From positions 62,001-126,000 of the forward strand of contig RYFE02000002.1 of the NCBI GenBank assembly GCA_004138175.2: DNA of 64,000 nucleotides. The letters run 5' to 3'. The stretch comes from Chloroflexales bacterium ZM16-3. GTDB lineage: Bacteria; Chloroflexota; Chloroflexia; Chloroflexales; Chloroflexaceae. The position numbers and the translations under genes are program-made. This document shows positions 32,366-42,795 of this stretch, in pieces; position 1 is the first letter of the stretch, and each line of letters begins with the position of its first letter. The notes under the pieces were generated by a model. That model did no database searches. It had not been told where the DNA came from and saw nothing but the letters and a program-made list of their open reading frames with translations.

Positions 32366-34690
32366 TTAGCGAACCACAAGTGGCAGGTACTCCTTATTGT
32401 AGGGCGGCTGATTCTGCGGTGTCGCGGTCGTCGTGGTCGCGGTCGCGGTCGTCGTGGTCGCGGTCGTCGCGGTTGGGATCGGCTCAACCGGCAGGGCCGA
32501 CGAGCTACACAGAACCTGCGCCCAGCGATCAGCCATCAGGTTATAGCCGGCCTGCGTCGGGTGAAGCTGGTCGGCATCCATTAGCCCGGCGTTGACGCCA
32601 TCGGTGAATGTCGTGTAAAGATCTGGCCCCAGATAGGTCGGAGCGCCCAGACTGCTCACCAGCGAGCTAATCTTGAGGTTGTAGCTCTGGGTGCGCTGCT
32701 GGCGCAGAGTAGCATCGGCCAGCGTCCCATCGTTGCGCCAGGGCAGGTAGGGCATCCAGATATTCAGCGCGCTGTTATTCTGGCGCAGGGCGGTGACCAC
32801 ATCACTCAGATCGCTCACGTAGAGCGTGTCGGGGCGCTCCTCAAGGATGTTCGTCGGCGCAAAATTCGACGAGGCATCGTTGGTGCCGAGCTGGAGCAAC
32901 ACATTGTCGGCGCCGAGCTGGGCCATGTGGCTGCGGTAGACCGCAGCTTTGCCCAGGGCATTGACGCGCCCGTACATGCCATAGCGATTGACTATATTAT
33001 CCGCGCCAGACGTATACCGATCGCGCGCGGTGTAGAGCCCGCTGATGCCCTCGTTGAGCAGAAAGACCGGTGAGTTCAGGCACTGGGCGAGCTTGTTGTT
33101 TAGTGACACCTCGTAGCCGGTGTAATAGATGTTCTCATAAGACTCGATCCCGCCCACCAGGTCATCAAGGCTATTCTGTGACTGGTAGTAGTTGCGTCCA
33201 TCGTTGCTGACGATTGGCTGTAGGGGCGTGGTGTGGCCGATATCGGCACCGGTGGTCGGCGGCGAGGTCATCGGGTAGCCGGTATCGCCGGGCTGCAAGA
33301 GATTGCCCTGCTTACCGGCGGTGATCGAGTCGCCAATGCTCAGCAGCACCCGCCCGTAGGCCACCTGGGCCACGCTCAGGCTGGGCGCGGCGGGCGATCC
33401 GCCCACCAGGGCGCTCACGCTCAGGCTGTAGTCGGCCCGCCGGGGCAGCGTGACCAGCGCACCGAAGGTGCTGTCGCTCAGGTCGGTGTCATCGATGCTC
33501 TGGCTAAAGCCAGGGCCGCTGACGCTGAAGCGCACCCCGCTCAGGCCCGCCGGCGCGCTGCTCAATGTCGCTCGCAGCTGGAGCTGCGGCCAGGTCTGAA
33601 TATAGGGTATGTCGAAGACATCTTTGGTCGTGATGACCCCGGTATAGACGCCGCTAACCGCCGTCTCAGACGAGGGTAGGTTTGCATCGACGGTGAGCAG
33701 ACCGGCGGCGGTTAGGCTACGGGCGGACGTGCCGGCCGCGTTGAGGATCTCCAGGCCGATCGTCGGGTCGGCCTGGAGCGCCGCGAAGCTGAAGGTGCGC
33801 GCGACCGGGTCGCCGGGCGGCAGCAGGCCGAGGTACTGCACGTCGAGCGTGCTGCTGGCGGCATCGTAGGCGGCCAGATAGTGGACGTCGGCCACCAGCG
33901 GTGCGCCACCGAGGCTCAGGCTGAGATCGGGGCCGGGCCAGCCGGTGATCTGGAAGCGCGGCTGGCGCACCACGCTATCGGGCGGGGTCAGGTCGATCTG
34001 TCCGCCGGCGGCGTCGGCGACGAGGGTGTTCTGTGCATTGAGGGTAGGCACCGCGGCCAGGGTCGCGCCGCCACTAGCGAGCGCCCCTACATCGCCGGGC
34101 TGCGCCGCATCGACCGTCCATGCGTTCAGGTAGAGCATCAGGGTCTCGACGCGCTGGCCGCCGAGGTCGACGACACCGAGCTGGTCGAGGGTTGCCCCCG
34201 TGCTCGCCGCCGGGTCGAGGTCAAGCTGCGAGCTGAGCGCCACAGGCGAGCGCAGCTCGACGATCAGCTGGCCGCCTGCCCAGATCGTATAGGTGGCGCG
34301 CACCGGGTGCGCCCCGACGAAGCCGCTCAGCTCGATGCGGGCGCGCACCGTCGAAGACTCGACCGACCCCAGCGTGCCGACGAACGGCTCGGCGCCGGGG
34401 CCGCTGTGGGCGATCAGGCGCTGGCCGGGCCTGGTCAGCTCGGCACCGCTGGCGAGATCTTGCCAGCCGATAATACCGTCGCCAGTGATCGTCAGCGCGA
34501 AGCGCTCGGGCGAGACAACCCGGACGGCCGGGCCGCGCGGGCTCTGCACCCGGCTGAGGCTGATCCCGCGGCTGACGCTGGTACTCTGGGCAGAGGCAGC
34601 GGGTTGATCGAGAGATACGCCGAGGCTAAACAGGGCAAGGATCACGCTGAGCGATACGAGCATCTTGATTGTCTGCGACTTGATGTTCAT
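32366..34690 (-). CDS. secreted SGNH/GDSL-type hydrolase with C-terminal YLPLVVR
   Basis: 774 aa from the ATG at 34690, which gives a clean signal peptide (MNIKSQTIKMLVSL... to about ASA); longer starts add up to eight residues. Residues about 40-440 are beta-rich and unassigned. The SGNH domain follows: Ser455 in SIGDSITAG, Asn in LQLGTNDAS, and DQLHPTQAGY with the Asp/His pair. A Thr/Ala linker (about 745-762) leads to the terminal YLPLVVR. It is probably an esterase or deacetylase acting on the surface polysaccharide. Its gene lies between the aminotransferase and 4,6-dehydratase genes. Confidence 0.85.
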   Translation of the reverse strand: MNIKSQTIKMLVSLSVILALFSLGVSLDQPAASAQSTSVSRGISLSRVQSPRGPAVRVVSPERFALTITGDGIIGWQDLASGAELTRPGQRLIAHSGPGAEPFVGTLGSVESSTVRARIELSGFVGAHPVRATYTIWAGGQLIVELRSPVALSSQLDLDPAASTGATLDQLGVVDLGGQRVETLMLYLNAWTVDAAQPGDVGALASGGATLAAVPTLNAQNTLVADAAGGQIDLTPPDSVVRQPRFQITGWPGPDLSLSLGGAPLVADVHYLAAYDAASSTLDVQYLGLLPPGDPVARTFSFAALQADPTIGLEILNAAGTSARSLTAAGLLTVDANLPSSETAVSGVYTGVITTKDVFDIPYIQTWPQLQLRATLSSAPAGLSGVRFSVSGPGFSQSIDDTDLSDSTFGALVTLPRRADYSLSVSALVGGSPAAPSLSVAQVAYGRVLLSIGDSITAGKQGNLLQPGDTGYPMTSPPTTGADIGHTTPLQPIVSNDGRNYYQSQNSLDDLVGGIESYENIYYTGYEVSLNNKLAQCLNSPVFLLNEGISGLYTARDRYTSGADNIVNRYGMYGRVNALGKAAVYRSHMAQLGADNVLLQLGTNDASSNFAPTNILEERPDTLYVSDLSDVVTALRQNNSALNIWMPYLPWRNDGTLADATLRQQRTQSYNLKISSLVSSLGAPTYLGPDLYTTFTDGVNAGLMDADQLHPTQAGYNLMADRWAQVLCSSSALPVEPIPTATTATTTTATATTTTATPQNQPPYNKEYLPLVVR

Positions 34691-34751
34691 AGCCTCCATT
34701 GGGTGCATGATCACTAGTACAAGGTTTCAGAAATCCCTTTCAAGTTCTGAT

Positions 34752-34814
34752 GACGAACGACCAACGGCCAATGATCAATCACGCCCTTCGTTGTTCGTCG
34801 TTCATCGTTCGTTG
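34752..34814. repeat. double heptamer array upstream of the SGNH hydrolase gene
   Basis: Four 7-bp units GACGAAC, GACCAAC, GGCCAAT, GATCAAT (34752-34779). A short break follows, then TTCGTTG, TTCGTCG, TTCATCG, TTCGTTG (34787-34814). The second set is roughly the complement of the first, so the whole can fold back. Confidence 0.85.
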
Positions 34815-34919
34815 AATCCAACGGGTAACGAACTTCTGGAGCGCTGTACTAGCTGCCGCGCCAGAGTGCACGCACCTGATCAAACGCTGATACACCCCAT
34901 GACGTTACGGCAGATATGA
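34815..34919. other. short gap between aminotransferase and hydrolase genes
   Basis: No gene. The nearby heptamer arrays occupy 34752-34814; the rest shows nothing recognisable. Confidence 0.5.
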
Positions 34920-36104
34920 TCAGTTATCGGCCAGTGCCACCCGCAGCTGCGCGCAGACATAGTCGACCTGGGCCTCGGTCATCACCCCCGAGAAGGGCAG
35001 CGCCAGCGAGATCTCACCCAGCCGCTCGGTGATCGGGAAGTCGCCCAGATGGTAGCCAAAGGTCTGGCGGTAGAAGGGCTGTAGGTGGATGGGCGTGAAG
35101 TAGGGTCGGCTCGGCACCCCCACCTCGGCCAGTCGCGCCATCAGCACGTTGCGGTCGGCCGGCGGCATAATCCTCACCACATAGACGAACCAGCTCATGC
35201 GGGTGGTGTCTGGCACAATCACAGGGGATTCGACTAGGGCGATATCAGCGAGGCGCTGGTTATACCAGGCGGCCACCTGGGCGCGCCGGGCCAGCAGTTC
35301 GTCGATGCGCTGGATCTGGGTCAGGCCGAGGGCTGCGCTCAGCTCGTCGAGCCGATAGTTATAGCCCAGCCGGGTGTGGTTCAGCCAGGCGTCGAAGACA
35401 TCCCTGCCCTGGTTGCGCAGCGAGCGGAAGAGGTTTGCCCAATCCTCACGATCAGTCACGATCATCCCGCCCTCGCCAGTGGTCATCTGCTTATTCGGAT
35501 AGAAGGCGAACACCGCCGCGTCGCCGATAGTGCCGGCCCGGCGACCGAGGTACTCGGCGCCGATCGCCTCGCAGGCATCCTCGATCACCGCCAGATCGTG
35601 GCGGCGGGCCGTCTCAAGGATGGGGTCCATATCGGCGGGCTGGCCGAAGGCGTGGACGGGCAGGATCGCGCGCAGCCGCCCGACCGTGGACGGGTCGACC
35701 ATGCGCGGCAGCCAGCGCCGTGCAGCCGAGCCGCCCCGGCTGAGATCATCGGCAGCCTGCGCCGCCAGCGCCGGGTCAATATTGCCGGTGACCGGGTCGA
35801 CATCAACAAACACCGGGATGGCACGCTCGTAAAGGATGCTGTTGGCCGAGGCGATGAACGAGAACGGTGTCGTGAGCACCAGGTCGTTCGGGCCGACCTC
35901 GGCGGCGATCATACACAGGTGCAGACCGCTGGTTCCCGAGTTGACCCCAGCGGCATAATCGACGCCGGTGTAGCGGGCGATCGCCTGCTCGAAGGCGACG
36001 ATCTGCGGGCCAATGCTGAGGATAGGCGTGCGCAGCACTGCGTTGACGGCGGCGATCTCGGCGTCGGTAATATCGGGCGAGGCCATTGGGATCTGCTGCC
36101 CCAT
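34920..36104 (-). CDS. PLP-dependent sugar aminotransferase (DegT/DnrJ, PglE-like)
   Basis: 394 aa from the ATG at 36104, with AGGAAAG eight bases upstream; an in-frame GTG at 36128 is less likely. Transfers an amino group to C4 of a keto sugar. NSGTSGLH (55-62) binds the phosphate of PLP, EDACEAIG (175-182) holds the Asp that pairs with the pyridine nitrogen, and Lys205 in FYPNKQMTTGEGG forms the Schiff base. Residues about 121-143 look like an insertion. With the adjacent acetyltransferase and priming transferase it fits PglE of UDP-diNAc-bacillosamine synthesis. Confidence 0.92.
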   Translation of the reverse strand: MGQQIPMASPDITDAEIAAVNAVLRTPILSIGPQIVAFEQAIARYTGVDYAAGVNSGTSGLHLCMIAAEVGPNDLVLTTPFSFIASANSILYERAIPVFVDVDPVTGNIDPALAAQAADDLSRGGSAARRWLPRMVDPSTVGRLRAILPVHAFGQPADMDPILETARRHDLAVIEDACEAIGAEYLGRRAGTIGDAAVFAFYPNKQMTTGEGGMIVTDREDWANLFRSLRNQGRDVFDAWLNHTRLGYNYRLDELSAALGLTQIQRIDELLARRAQVAAWYNQRLADIALVESPVIVPDTTRMSWFVYVVRIMPPADRNVLMARLAEVGVPSRPYFTPIHLQPFYRQTFGYHLGDFPITERLGEISLALPFSGVMTEAQVDYVCAQLRVALADN

Positions 36105-36155
36105 AGGGTTCACTTTCCTGATTAGCACGACCGCAGAATCACATTCGCGGAGCGA

Positions 36156-36853
36156 TTACCTGCGCTCGTTCACCGCACGCTCCTTGAGCGTATGCATGGC
36201 GTCTTGCCAGCCGTCTGGGCGCTCGCGGATTACCTGGGCCGGTACGCCGACCACGGTGGTGTTGGCGGGTACATCGCGCACAACTGTGGCCCCAGCGCCG
36301 ACAATGCTCCAGTGGCCGATCCGCAGGCCCTGGATCACCGTGCTGCCGATCCCGAAGTCGCAGCCAGCGCCGACATGGAGCGTGCCGGCCAGGTGCGCCC
36401 CCGGCGCAACTGTCACCCAGTCGCCAAACACACCGTCGTGGCCGATCGTGACGCCGGTGTTCAGCACCGCGTGCGCGCCGATCTGCACATCGGGGTCGAT
36501 CAGCGCGCCGGGGCAGATCATGCTGCCGGGGCCGATCGTAGTGTACTGGCCGACCCATGCCCGAGGATGGATCAGGGTCGCAAAGTTGCTGAAGCCTTCC
36601 GCCTGGAGGTCGTCGGCGATCCGGCGGCGGGTCACGGGGTTGCCAATCGCGATCACGGTCGCCACATCGCGGTGTTCGAGCAGCCAGCCGACCCCGCCAG
36701 TGATCGGCACGCCATGAACCCGCTCGCCGTGGCGGGCCGGGTTATCATCAAGAAAGCAGCGCAGATCCCAGGTGGGCGTAGACAGATTGATATCGGCCAC
36801 AACATCGGCGACAACTCGGCCGAGACCACCAGTTCCGATTATTGCAATCGGCC

Positions 36854-36857
<4 letters not shown>
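36156..36857 (-). CDS. sugar O/N-acetyltransferase (NeuD/PglD family)
   Basis: 233 aa. An N-terminal Rossmann-like nucleotide-sugar domain (IAIIGTGGLGRVVADVV) is followed by left-handed beta-helix hexapeptide repeats (about 100-215). TIGHDG supplies the catalytic His, as in PglD. It would acetylate the 4-amino group made by the aminotransferase. Its start overlaps the stop of the priming transferase gene by 4 bp, and the aminotransferase gene follows after 51 bp. Confidence 0.92.
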
Positions 36858-37477
<620 letters not shown>

Positions 37478-38009
37478 AGCCGTTCTCCTCAGAACCTTGC
37501 AAGCAGGGGACAGCAACGATCACCCGCCTATGCGTGGGCGTCGTCACAGAACCATCGTGCGAATACGCTGGTAGCCGAGCGCGCCAGGCGAGCTAGCGCT
37601 CCGGTCTAAACACAAGAGGTATGACTGGGGTGTAGAGTGAGTTGAGCTTGTTGCTGGTTCATAGTAGCGAACCTTTATGAGCAATATATGAACCGGGTCT
37701 GCGCGTGGTTCATCCCTGGCATCGGCACGCCCCCGCCTAGCTTGAGCTTTCGAGGTTCGCCCAAGACCGCTTCTGAGGCTTTCTGATGCGGCCTTTTATC
37801 TCAGATGCCCTGAGTTATGACAAACTGCCACAGGTGTTTTGCGCGCACACTCAACCCACGCCCACATCTCTTACCGAATGTAGTTAGAATCCGGCAAGGG
37901 CGGCGATGACAATCCATTCATTTTGTACACGTTAGATGACGGGATGATTACGGGATGATGAACGAATAAAAATCTGCTATATTCTCAAACGCTGCCACGC
38001 GACGAGAAG
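37478..38009. other. AT-richer spacer
   Basis: 532 bp without a credible gene. The part next to 37940-37990 is AT-rich. Two or three promoter-like stretches (for example around 37674-37690) are too weak to assign. This is the largest gap inside the polysaccharide locus and probably holds the promoter of the pglC-D-E-like genes. Confidence 0.5.
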
Positions 38010-39245
38010 TTACGCACCGGGCAAAGCCTGGGCAAACACATCGAGCAGCTGCGCGGCCAGCTGCTGCCGATCAAACTGCTGTTCAGCCAGGCGGCGGGCA
38101 TTCTGCCCATAGCTCAGGCATAGCTCAGGGTGATCGCGCAGGTGCAAGATCTGGTCGGCCATATGCTCAGGGTCATCGGGGCGGGCGAAGACGCCGCACT
38201 CGTGTTGCTCGACCAGCGACTGTAGCCAGCCCGGTGTATTGACCAGGGCCGGCCGGCCGGCGGCCAGGGTGTCGAAGAACTTATTCGGCGAGCAGGTGTA
38301 GAGCACCGGCACATTCTTGAAGATCGTCAGCCCGAGATCGGCGGCGGCGACCAGCGCGGCCACCTCGCCCTTGTTGCCGAAAGGGTCGAGGAAGTACACA
38401 TTGCGCAGGCCCAACTCGGAGGCCAGCGCCTCAAACTGCGGCCGCCGCCGCCCCTTCCCGGCCAGCACAAAGGCGATATCGTCGGCACCGCGATCTTGCA
38501 CGATCCGTGCCGCCCGCAGCACCTGGCTGAGATCGTTGGCCTCGCCCATCGTGCCAAAGTAGGCGCAGATGAAGGCCCGCTCCAGGCCAAGCCGGGCGCG
38601 TATCGCGCTGCCATCGATCGTGGGAGAGAAGAGGTCGAGGTCGGCCGCGTTGGGGATCACCGCAACCCGCTCGGCCGGGTAGCCGGCGTCAACCACGCCG
38701 ACTCGCATGCCGGGCGAAAGGGCGACCACGCGGGCCGAGCGGCGGTAGATCGCCCGCTCAAGCCAGCGGGCGGCCAGCACCGCCGCCGGGTGACGCAGTG
38801 CCCCCATCTGGATCGGTGCCTCGGGCCAGAGGTCGCGCACCTCGAAGACCAGCGGGGCGCGGTGCCAGCGGCTGGCGAGCATCCCCGGGATGCCGATCGT
38901 CAGCGGGGTTGAGGTGGCGAAGACCACGTCGGGGCGCGGCAGGCCCAGCACAGCCAGGTTGCTCGCCAGCGCGAAGCGGGCAAAGTTGAGGATGCGCCGG
39001 CCGTAACGCACCGTCGTCGCGCTCTGATAGTCGCTTGATCCGGCGTACAGCTCGACCACCTCGATCCCCTCGACGCTGCGCCGACGGGTGCGGTCACGGG
39101 CCTTCCAGGGGATGCTTGGGTCGGCGGCGGTGAGCACCGTCACCCGGTGTCCAGCCCGCACGAAGTGGCGAGCAAACTCGTATGATCGCGTGCCCCCGGC
39201 CCCGGCGCGAGTGATGAAGTACTGGTGTAGGTAGAGGATGTGCAT
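38010..39245 (-). CDS. glycosyltransferase, GT4 family (WbuB-like)
   Basis: 411 aa, GT-B fold. It opens MHILYLHQYFITRAGAGGTRSYEFARHF, typical of WbuB-like GT4 enzymes. Further on come FVLAGKGRRRPQFEALASELG and the donor-binding stretch CSPNKFFDTLAAGRPALVNTPGW. Adds a sugar to the growing lipid-linked glycan; donor and acceptor unknown. It follows the GT39-like gene by a few bases. Confidence 0.92.
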   Translation of the reverse strand: MHILYLHQYFITRAGAGGTRSYEFARHFVRAGHRVTVLTAADPSIPWKARDRTRRRSVEGIEVVELYAGSSDYQSATTVRYGRRILNFARFALASNLAVLGLPRPDVVFATSTPLTIGIPGMLASRWHRAPLVFEVRDLWPEAPIQMGALRHPAAVLAARWLERAIYRRSARVVALSPGMRVGVVDAGYPAERVAVIPNAADLDLFSPTIDGSAIRARLGLERAFICAYFGTMGEANDLSQVLRAARIVQDRGADDIAFVLAGKGRRRPQFEALASELGLRNVYFLDPFGNKGEVAALVAAADLGLTIFKNVPVLYTCSPNKFFDTLAAGRPALVNTPGWLQSLVEQHECGVFARPDDPEHMADQILHLRDHPELCLSYGQNARRLAEQQFDRQQLAAQLLDVFAQALPGA

Positions 39246-39249
39246 AGCG

Positions 39250-40530
39250 TTAGCGTGGCTCAGATCGGTGCTGCCTCAGCCTCACCCGCAGGCCAGACGC
39301 CCACGCATAGGCCCTGGCGGGCAGCAGGGCGGGCAGGGTCGTGAGCGCCAGACCGATCACCGGCGTCATATAGCGCAATATCGAGAGCACGAGGAAGGTC
39401 ATACCCCAGGTTGCCAGGAGCATAAGCGCGATCAGCACCGCGTAGAAGCGCTTATCGCCCCCGGCGTGCAAGAGGAGTCCGCAGGACGCCAGCAGCGCCA
39501 GAAACACCGAGATCTGCATCAGCAGCGCAGGCACCTCAAAGCGCTCGCTATCGGTGGCGTACCAACTCCGGGCGGCCTTGATGCCGAGCAGTTTCAGCAC
39601 GGCGGCCGGGTCGCGCTGGAATTCTTCGCCGAGCATGCGCACCACATCGCCGTACGAGCGGATCTCGCCACCGTGATCGCGGATGCGGCTCATCGTCGCG
39701 ATGACATCGTCGGGCAGCGAAACGCCCTGACGCTTCTCACGCTTATTGACCGCGAAGGTCAGCCCGTCACGCATACTGCTCGGGCCGCCGGTGCTCAGCA
39801 GCACGGTTCGGCCGGTCTGGGTGTAGATCCAGATCTGCCAGGGCATGATCGGGGTAAGAAAGCCAGCGAGCAGCAGGGCAACCATCGCCCAGCGCCGCCC
39901 TGCTGCGACGCGCCACATGAGCAGTAGGGTCAGCGCCATCACCGGGGCGATCACGATCCCGATCGGGCGGGTGAGTGCCGCTAGGCCGGCGAGTAACCCG
40001 GCGACGAGGAAGAGTGGCCAGGCGCGGGGCCGACGCAGCACGGCATACCAGAAGGCCAGCACCGCAGCATAGAAGAAGACCATAAAGGGCGTCTCGCTAT
40101 TGGCCTGCTTCGACACCCAGAGCACCGGCGGGTAGCAGGCCCAGGCCAGCGTGGTCAGCGCGGCCGGCAGTGGTGCCCAGAGTAGCCGTGCAATGGTATA
40201 GAGCAGGGCGCCCGAGGTGCCAGTACAGAGTAGAATAAACAGATTGATTGCGATCGGGTCAGGAAGTTGCACTAGCTGAGCCAGACCAAATATGGCTGCC
40301 AGCAGAGCCGGGAAGGCCGGCGGGTAGCGCACGGCGGGGTTGCCTTGGGTGTCGATCATTCCGGACCCGCCCAGCAGGTTGCGGGCCACCGGCTCGTAAT
40401 AGAGCTGGAAGTCGCTATGTATGGTGCCGCGCTGCGAAGCCGGCAGGACGGCCCAAAACAGCAGGGTGATTAGAATCGCCCCCGCGCCAGCGATCAGCAC
40501 GGGCAACTGATGAACCACAACTCGACGCAT
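39250..40530 (-). CDS. membrane glycosyltransferase, GT39/ArnT-like
   Basis: 426 aa from the ATG at 40530 with GGAGGG upstream. About ten membrane spans. The first periplasmic loop has an acidic pair-like region (HSDFQLYYEPVARNLL) and RYPPAFPALL, as in PMT/ArnT enzymes that use polyprenyl-phosphate sugars. LARPIG-type LTRPIGIVI occurs mid-protein. It may add a side sugar to the glycan or to a protein on the outer face. Its gene ends 4 bp before the GT4 start. Confidence 0.85.
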   Translation of the reverse strand: MRRVVVHQLPVLIAGAGAILITLLFWAVLPASQRGTIHSDFQLYYEPVARNLLGGSGMIDTQGNPAVRYPPAFPALLAAIFGLAQLVQLPDPIAINLFILLCTGTSGALLYTIARLLWAPLPAALTTLAWACYPPVLWVSKQANSETPFMVFFYAAVLAFWYAVLRRPRAWPLFLVAGLLAGLAALTRPIGIVIAPVMALTLLLMWRVAAGRRWAMVALLLAGFLTPIMPWQIWIYTQTGRTVLLSTGGPSSMRDGLTFAVNKREKRQGVSLPDDVIATMSRIRDHGGEIRSYGDVVRMLGEEFQRDPAAVLKLLGIKAARSWYATDSERFEVPALLMQISVFLALLASCGLLLHAGGDKRFYAVLIALMLLATWGMTFLVLSILRYMTPVIGLALTTLPALLPARAYAWASGLRVRLRQHRSEPR

Positions 40531-40651
40531 AGAGGTATCCCTCCATCTAACACGGCCACGACAGGGGAGGGCCAGGGAACCCTCTCTGAACCTACCCTGT
40601 AGAATTAGACGTTTATGCGCGGGGCGCACACTGCCGCGATGAGAACCGAAT

Positions 40652-40681
40652 CGGAGGGGGCGTCACGATGCGCCCCTATCC
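40652..40681. repeat. degenerate GTAGGGGCG palindrome
   Basis: GGGGGCG...TGCGCCCCTA around a short core, a decayed copy of the palindromes at 7679 and 12871. A degenerate CAGGGAGGG-type repeat lies at about 40562-40600. Confidence 0.5.
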
Positions 40682-40694
40682 ACCCATTTGTACA

Positions 40695-41375
40695 TCAGGG
40701 CTCACAACTGAAACTGTTCACGCCGTAGGCGTACCAATAGTAGAAGATCGCCGGGATCTCGCGGCGCAGCGCCCAGATCCCGCTCGGCGAGTACCACCAA
40801 CTCTGCGGCGCGTAGCTGCGCGGTGGCGCGGCAGCAAACGTGGCCACGATCCCACTTCCGGCTAGGTGCAGCCGGATCACGCAGAGCGCCCGCCGACTGT
40901 GCGTCCAGTCGGTCACGATCAACAACCGATGCACCCCGCGCTCGCGGGCCAGGGCCGCGATCACCTGGCCATCTTCCCAGGTACTATGGGTCGCCAACAC
41001 CGTGAAGGCATCAGCGGGCACGCCGCGCCTCTGGCCGATCAGCTTCGCCCGGTCGGCAAGCGAGAGCTTTGCGCCGGGCGGCGGGATATCGCCGGTGTGC
41101 CAGACCTCGGGTGCCAGGCCGCGGTCGTAGAGGTCGAGACCGGCGTAGATCCGCTCGGGGTAGCCGCCGCCAAGCACCACGATCACGTCACCTGGGCGGG
41201 CGTCAACTGGCAGTGCCAGCCAGGCACCGATTGTGCGGCCGAGCAGCGGGATGCTGATGATAAGCAGGGCCAGCGACAGCAGCAGATACGGGCGGCCAAA
41301 GCTAAGTAGTAAACACATCCGGCGACAGAGTGGTGCGAGCACACGCGGCGCCTTCTCGCGCCATAGATCAGACAT
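40695..41375 (-). CDS. DUF218 (YdcF/SanA/ElyC family) membrane protein
   Basis: 226 aa. One N-terminal membrane span (LLLSLALLIISIPLL) precedes the DUF218 fold: DVIVVLGGGYPERIYAGLDLY, then ATHSTWEDGQVIAALARERGV and LIVTDWTHSRRALCVI. Relatives are linked to envelope polysaccharide or undecaprenyl-phosphate metabolism. Its start overlaps the end of the CapK-like gene by 8 bp, so the two are coupled. Confidence 0.85.
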   Translation of the reverse strand: MSDLWREKAPRVLAPLCRRMCLLLSFGRPYLLLSLALLIISIPLLGRTIGAWLALPVDARPGDVIVVLGGGYPERIYAGLDLYDRGLAPEVWHTGDIPPPGAKLSLADRAKLIGQRRGVPADAFTVLATHSTWEDGQVIAALARERGVHRLLIVTDWTHSRRALCVIRLHLAGSGIVATFAAAPPRSYAPQSWWYSPSGIWALRREIPAIFYYWYAYGVNSFSCEP

Positions 41376-42756
41376 ACTCGCGCACCACGTGGCGCAGCTT
41401 CCCCGAGCGCGTGCGCGGCAGCCGCTCGACCTGCTCCCAGCTCACCTGCATCGCGCTGCCCAGGTAGCGGTGCGCGGCGGCAGCCACTGCCTCCATCGCA
41501 GCCGGGTCGAAGTTGACATCCGGCACCACCCGGATCACCACCTGATCGGGCGCCACCTGCGCCACCTGGCTCTCGGCAACGCCCACGGCGCCCTTGATCA
41601 CATGACCGCCCACCCGGATCCAGCGCCCATCGGGGGTATGTACCCGGTCATCGACTCGACCCTCGATCGCCAGCCACGAGGGGCTGTGCCAGCCACAGGC
41701 GCAGTCGTCGGCGGCGAGGGTGGCTAGATCGCCGGTGCGGTAGCGGATGAGCGGTGTGTTGAATCCGCCCAGGCTTGTGGCGATGATCTCGCCGGTCTCG
41801 CCAGGCATCACCTGTCGGCCCTGGTCGTCGACAATCTCCAGGATGACCGCCCGGGTGAGCACATGGTAGCGTTTGTGTGGGCACTGCCAGACCACCTGGC
41901 CGATCTCGCCGGTGCCGTAGGTCTGGTAGACCGGGCAGCCGAATGCGCGCTCGACCACGGCCTGCTGCTCAAGGCTGATGCCCTCGCTATCGGTGATGAT
42001 CGCCCGCAGCCGGGGCGCTTGCGCACCGCTCTCGATCAGGTAGGTGGCCAGCAGGTGCCACGAGGTTGGGTAGCCGGTGCCGTACGATACGCGGGCGTCG
42101 CGCAGCGCCCGCAGATAGTGCGAGTAGAACTGCGGTGCCAGGTGGTAGGCCGAGCACTGGAACTGGCGGTAGTAGTCGACATAGATCCAGAAGGGCGGCT
42201 CAGTCTGCTCGTAGGGCGTCACGTAGGCCCCCGAGAAGCGCGCCCGGCGCTCGCCAAAGCGGCAGCTGTAGTAGGCCAGCATGGCATCGGCGGCGGCCTG
42301 GTGGTGGCGAGTGGCCTCGCGGTCAAGGTAGAAGGTGAGCGGCGTGCCGGTGGAACCACTGGTTTTGCGCGCCCAGAGGCTGCGCCGACTCGCCTGCTCA
42401 GAGACGACCGCGAGCGGCGCGCGACGGATGTCGGCCTTCTCCAAAATCGGCAGACGTTGCAGGTCGCCCATCGTGCGGATCGTGATATCGGGAAGGTTGG
42501 CCCGATAGTGTGGCACATGGCACCGCGCAGCGGTGAGCAGCTGATTCAGGCGGTCGATCTGGAAAGCCTCTTGCTCGACACGGGATTGCCGGTAAAAAGC
42601 CGGGTCATAGGCCCGCACGAGTTTCTGGTAGTTGCCGCTACGGCGGAACCACTCGCGGCGCAGGGCCTCGGCATTCACCAGCAGCCGCTGGAGCCAGCGC
42701 GGCGAGCGATCATAGAGCTGCTGCTGGCTGGGTATACGTCGGGTGAGCATCGTCAT
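41368..42756 (-). CDS. adenylate-forming CapK/PaaK-like protein
   Basis: 462 aa. The phosphate loop TSGSTGTPLTFYLD and the A5-like YGTGEIG and RYRTGDLA segments belong to the phenylacetate-CoA ligase branch of the ANL superfamily. The C-terminal Lys-bearing SGKLRHVV is present. CapK-like members in capsule loci are thought to activate an acyl or amino-acid group for glycan decoration. There is no carrier-protein gene nearby. It is coupled to the DUF218 gene and follows the ChbG-like deacetylase gene. Confidence 0.88.
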   Translation of the reverse strand: MTMLTRRIPSQQQLYDRSPRWLQRLLVNAEALRREWFRRSGNYQKLVRAYDPAFYRQSRVEQEAFQIDRLNQLLTAARCHVPHYRANLPDITIRTMGDLQRLPILEKADIRRAPLAVVSEQASRRSLWARKTSGSTGTPLTFYLDREATRHHQAAADAMLAYYSCRFGERRARFSGAYVTPYEQTEPPFWIYVDYYRQFQCSAYHLAPQFYSHYLRALRDARVSYGTGYPTSWHLLATYLIESGAQAPRLRAIITDSEGISLEQQAVVERAFGCPVYQTYGTGEIGQVVWQCPHKRYHVLTRAVILEIVDDQGRQVMPGETGEIIATSLGGFNTPLIRYRTGDLATLAADDCACGWHSPSWLAIEGRVDDRVHTPDGRWIRVGGHVIKGAVGVAESQVAQVAPDQVVIRVVPDVNFDPAAMEAVAAAAHRYLGSAMQVSWEQVERLPRTRSGKLRHVVREYV

Positions 42757-42795
42757 ACGGCATTTTCCATAGTGGCGGAAGCCACGCCAGGCACA

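Noticed and set aside
34752-34814. CRISPR array
   Set aside because: Units are 7 bp and degenerate, without repeat-spacer structure; no cas genes in the window.
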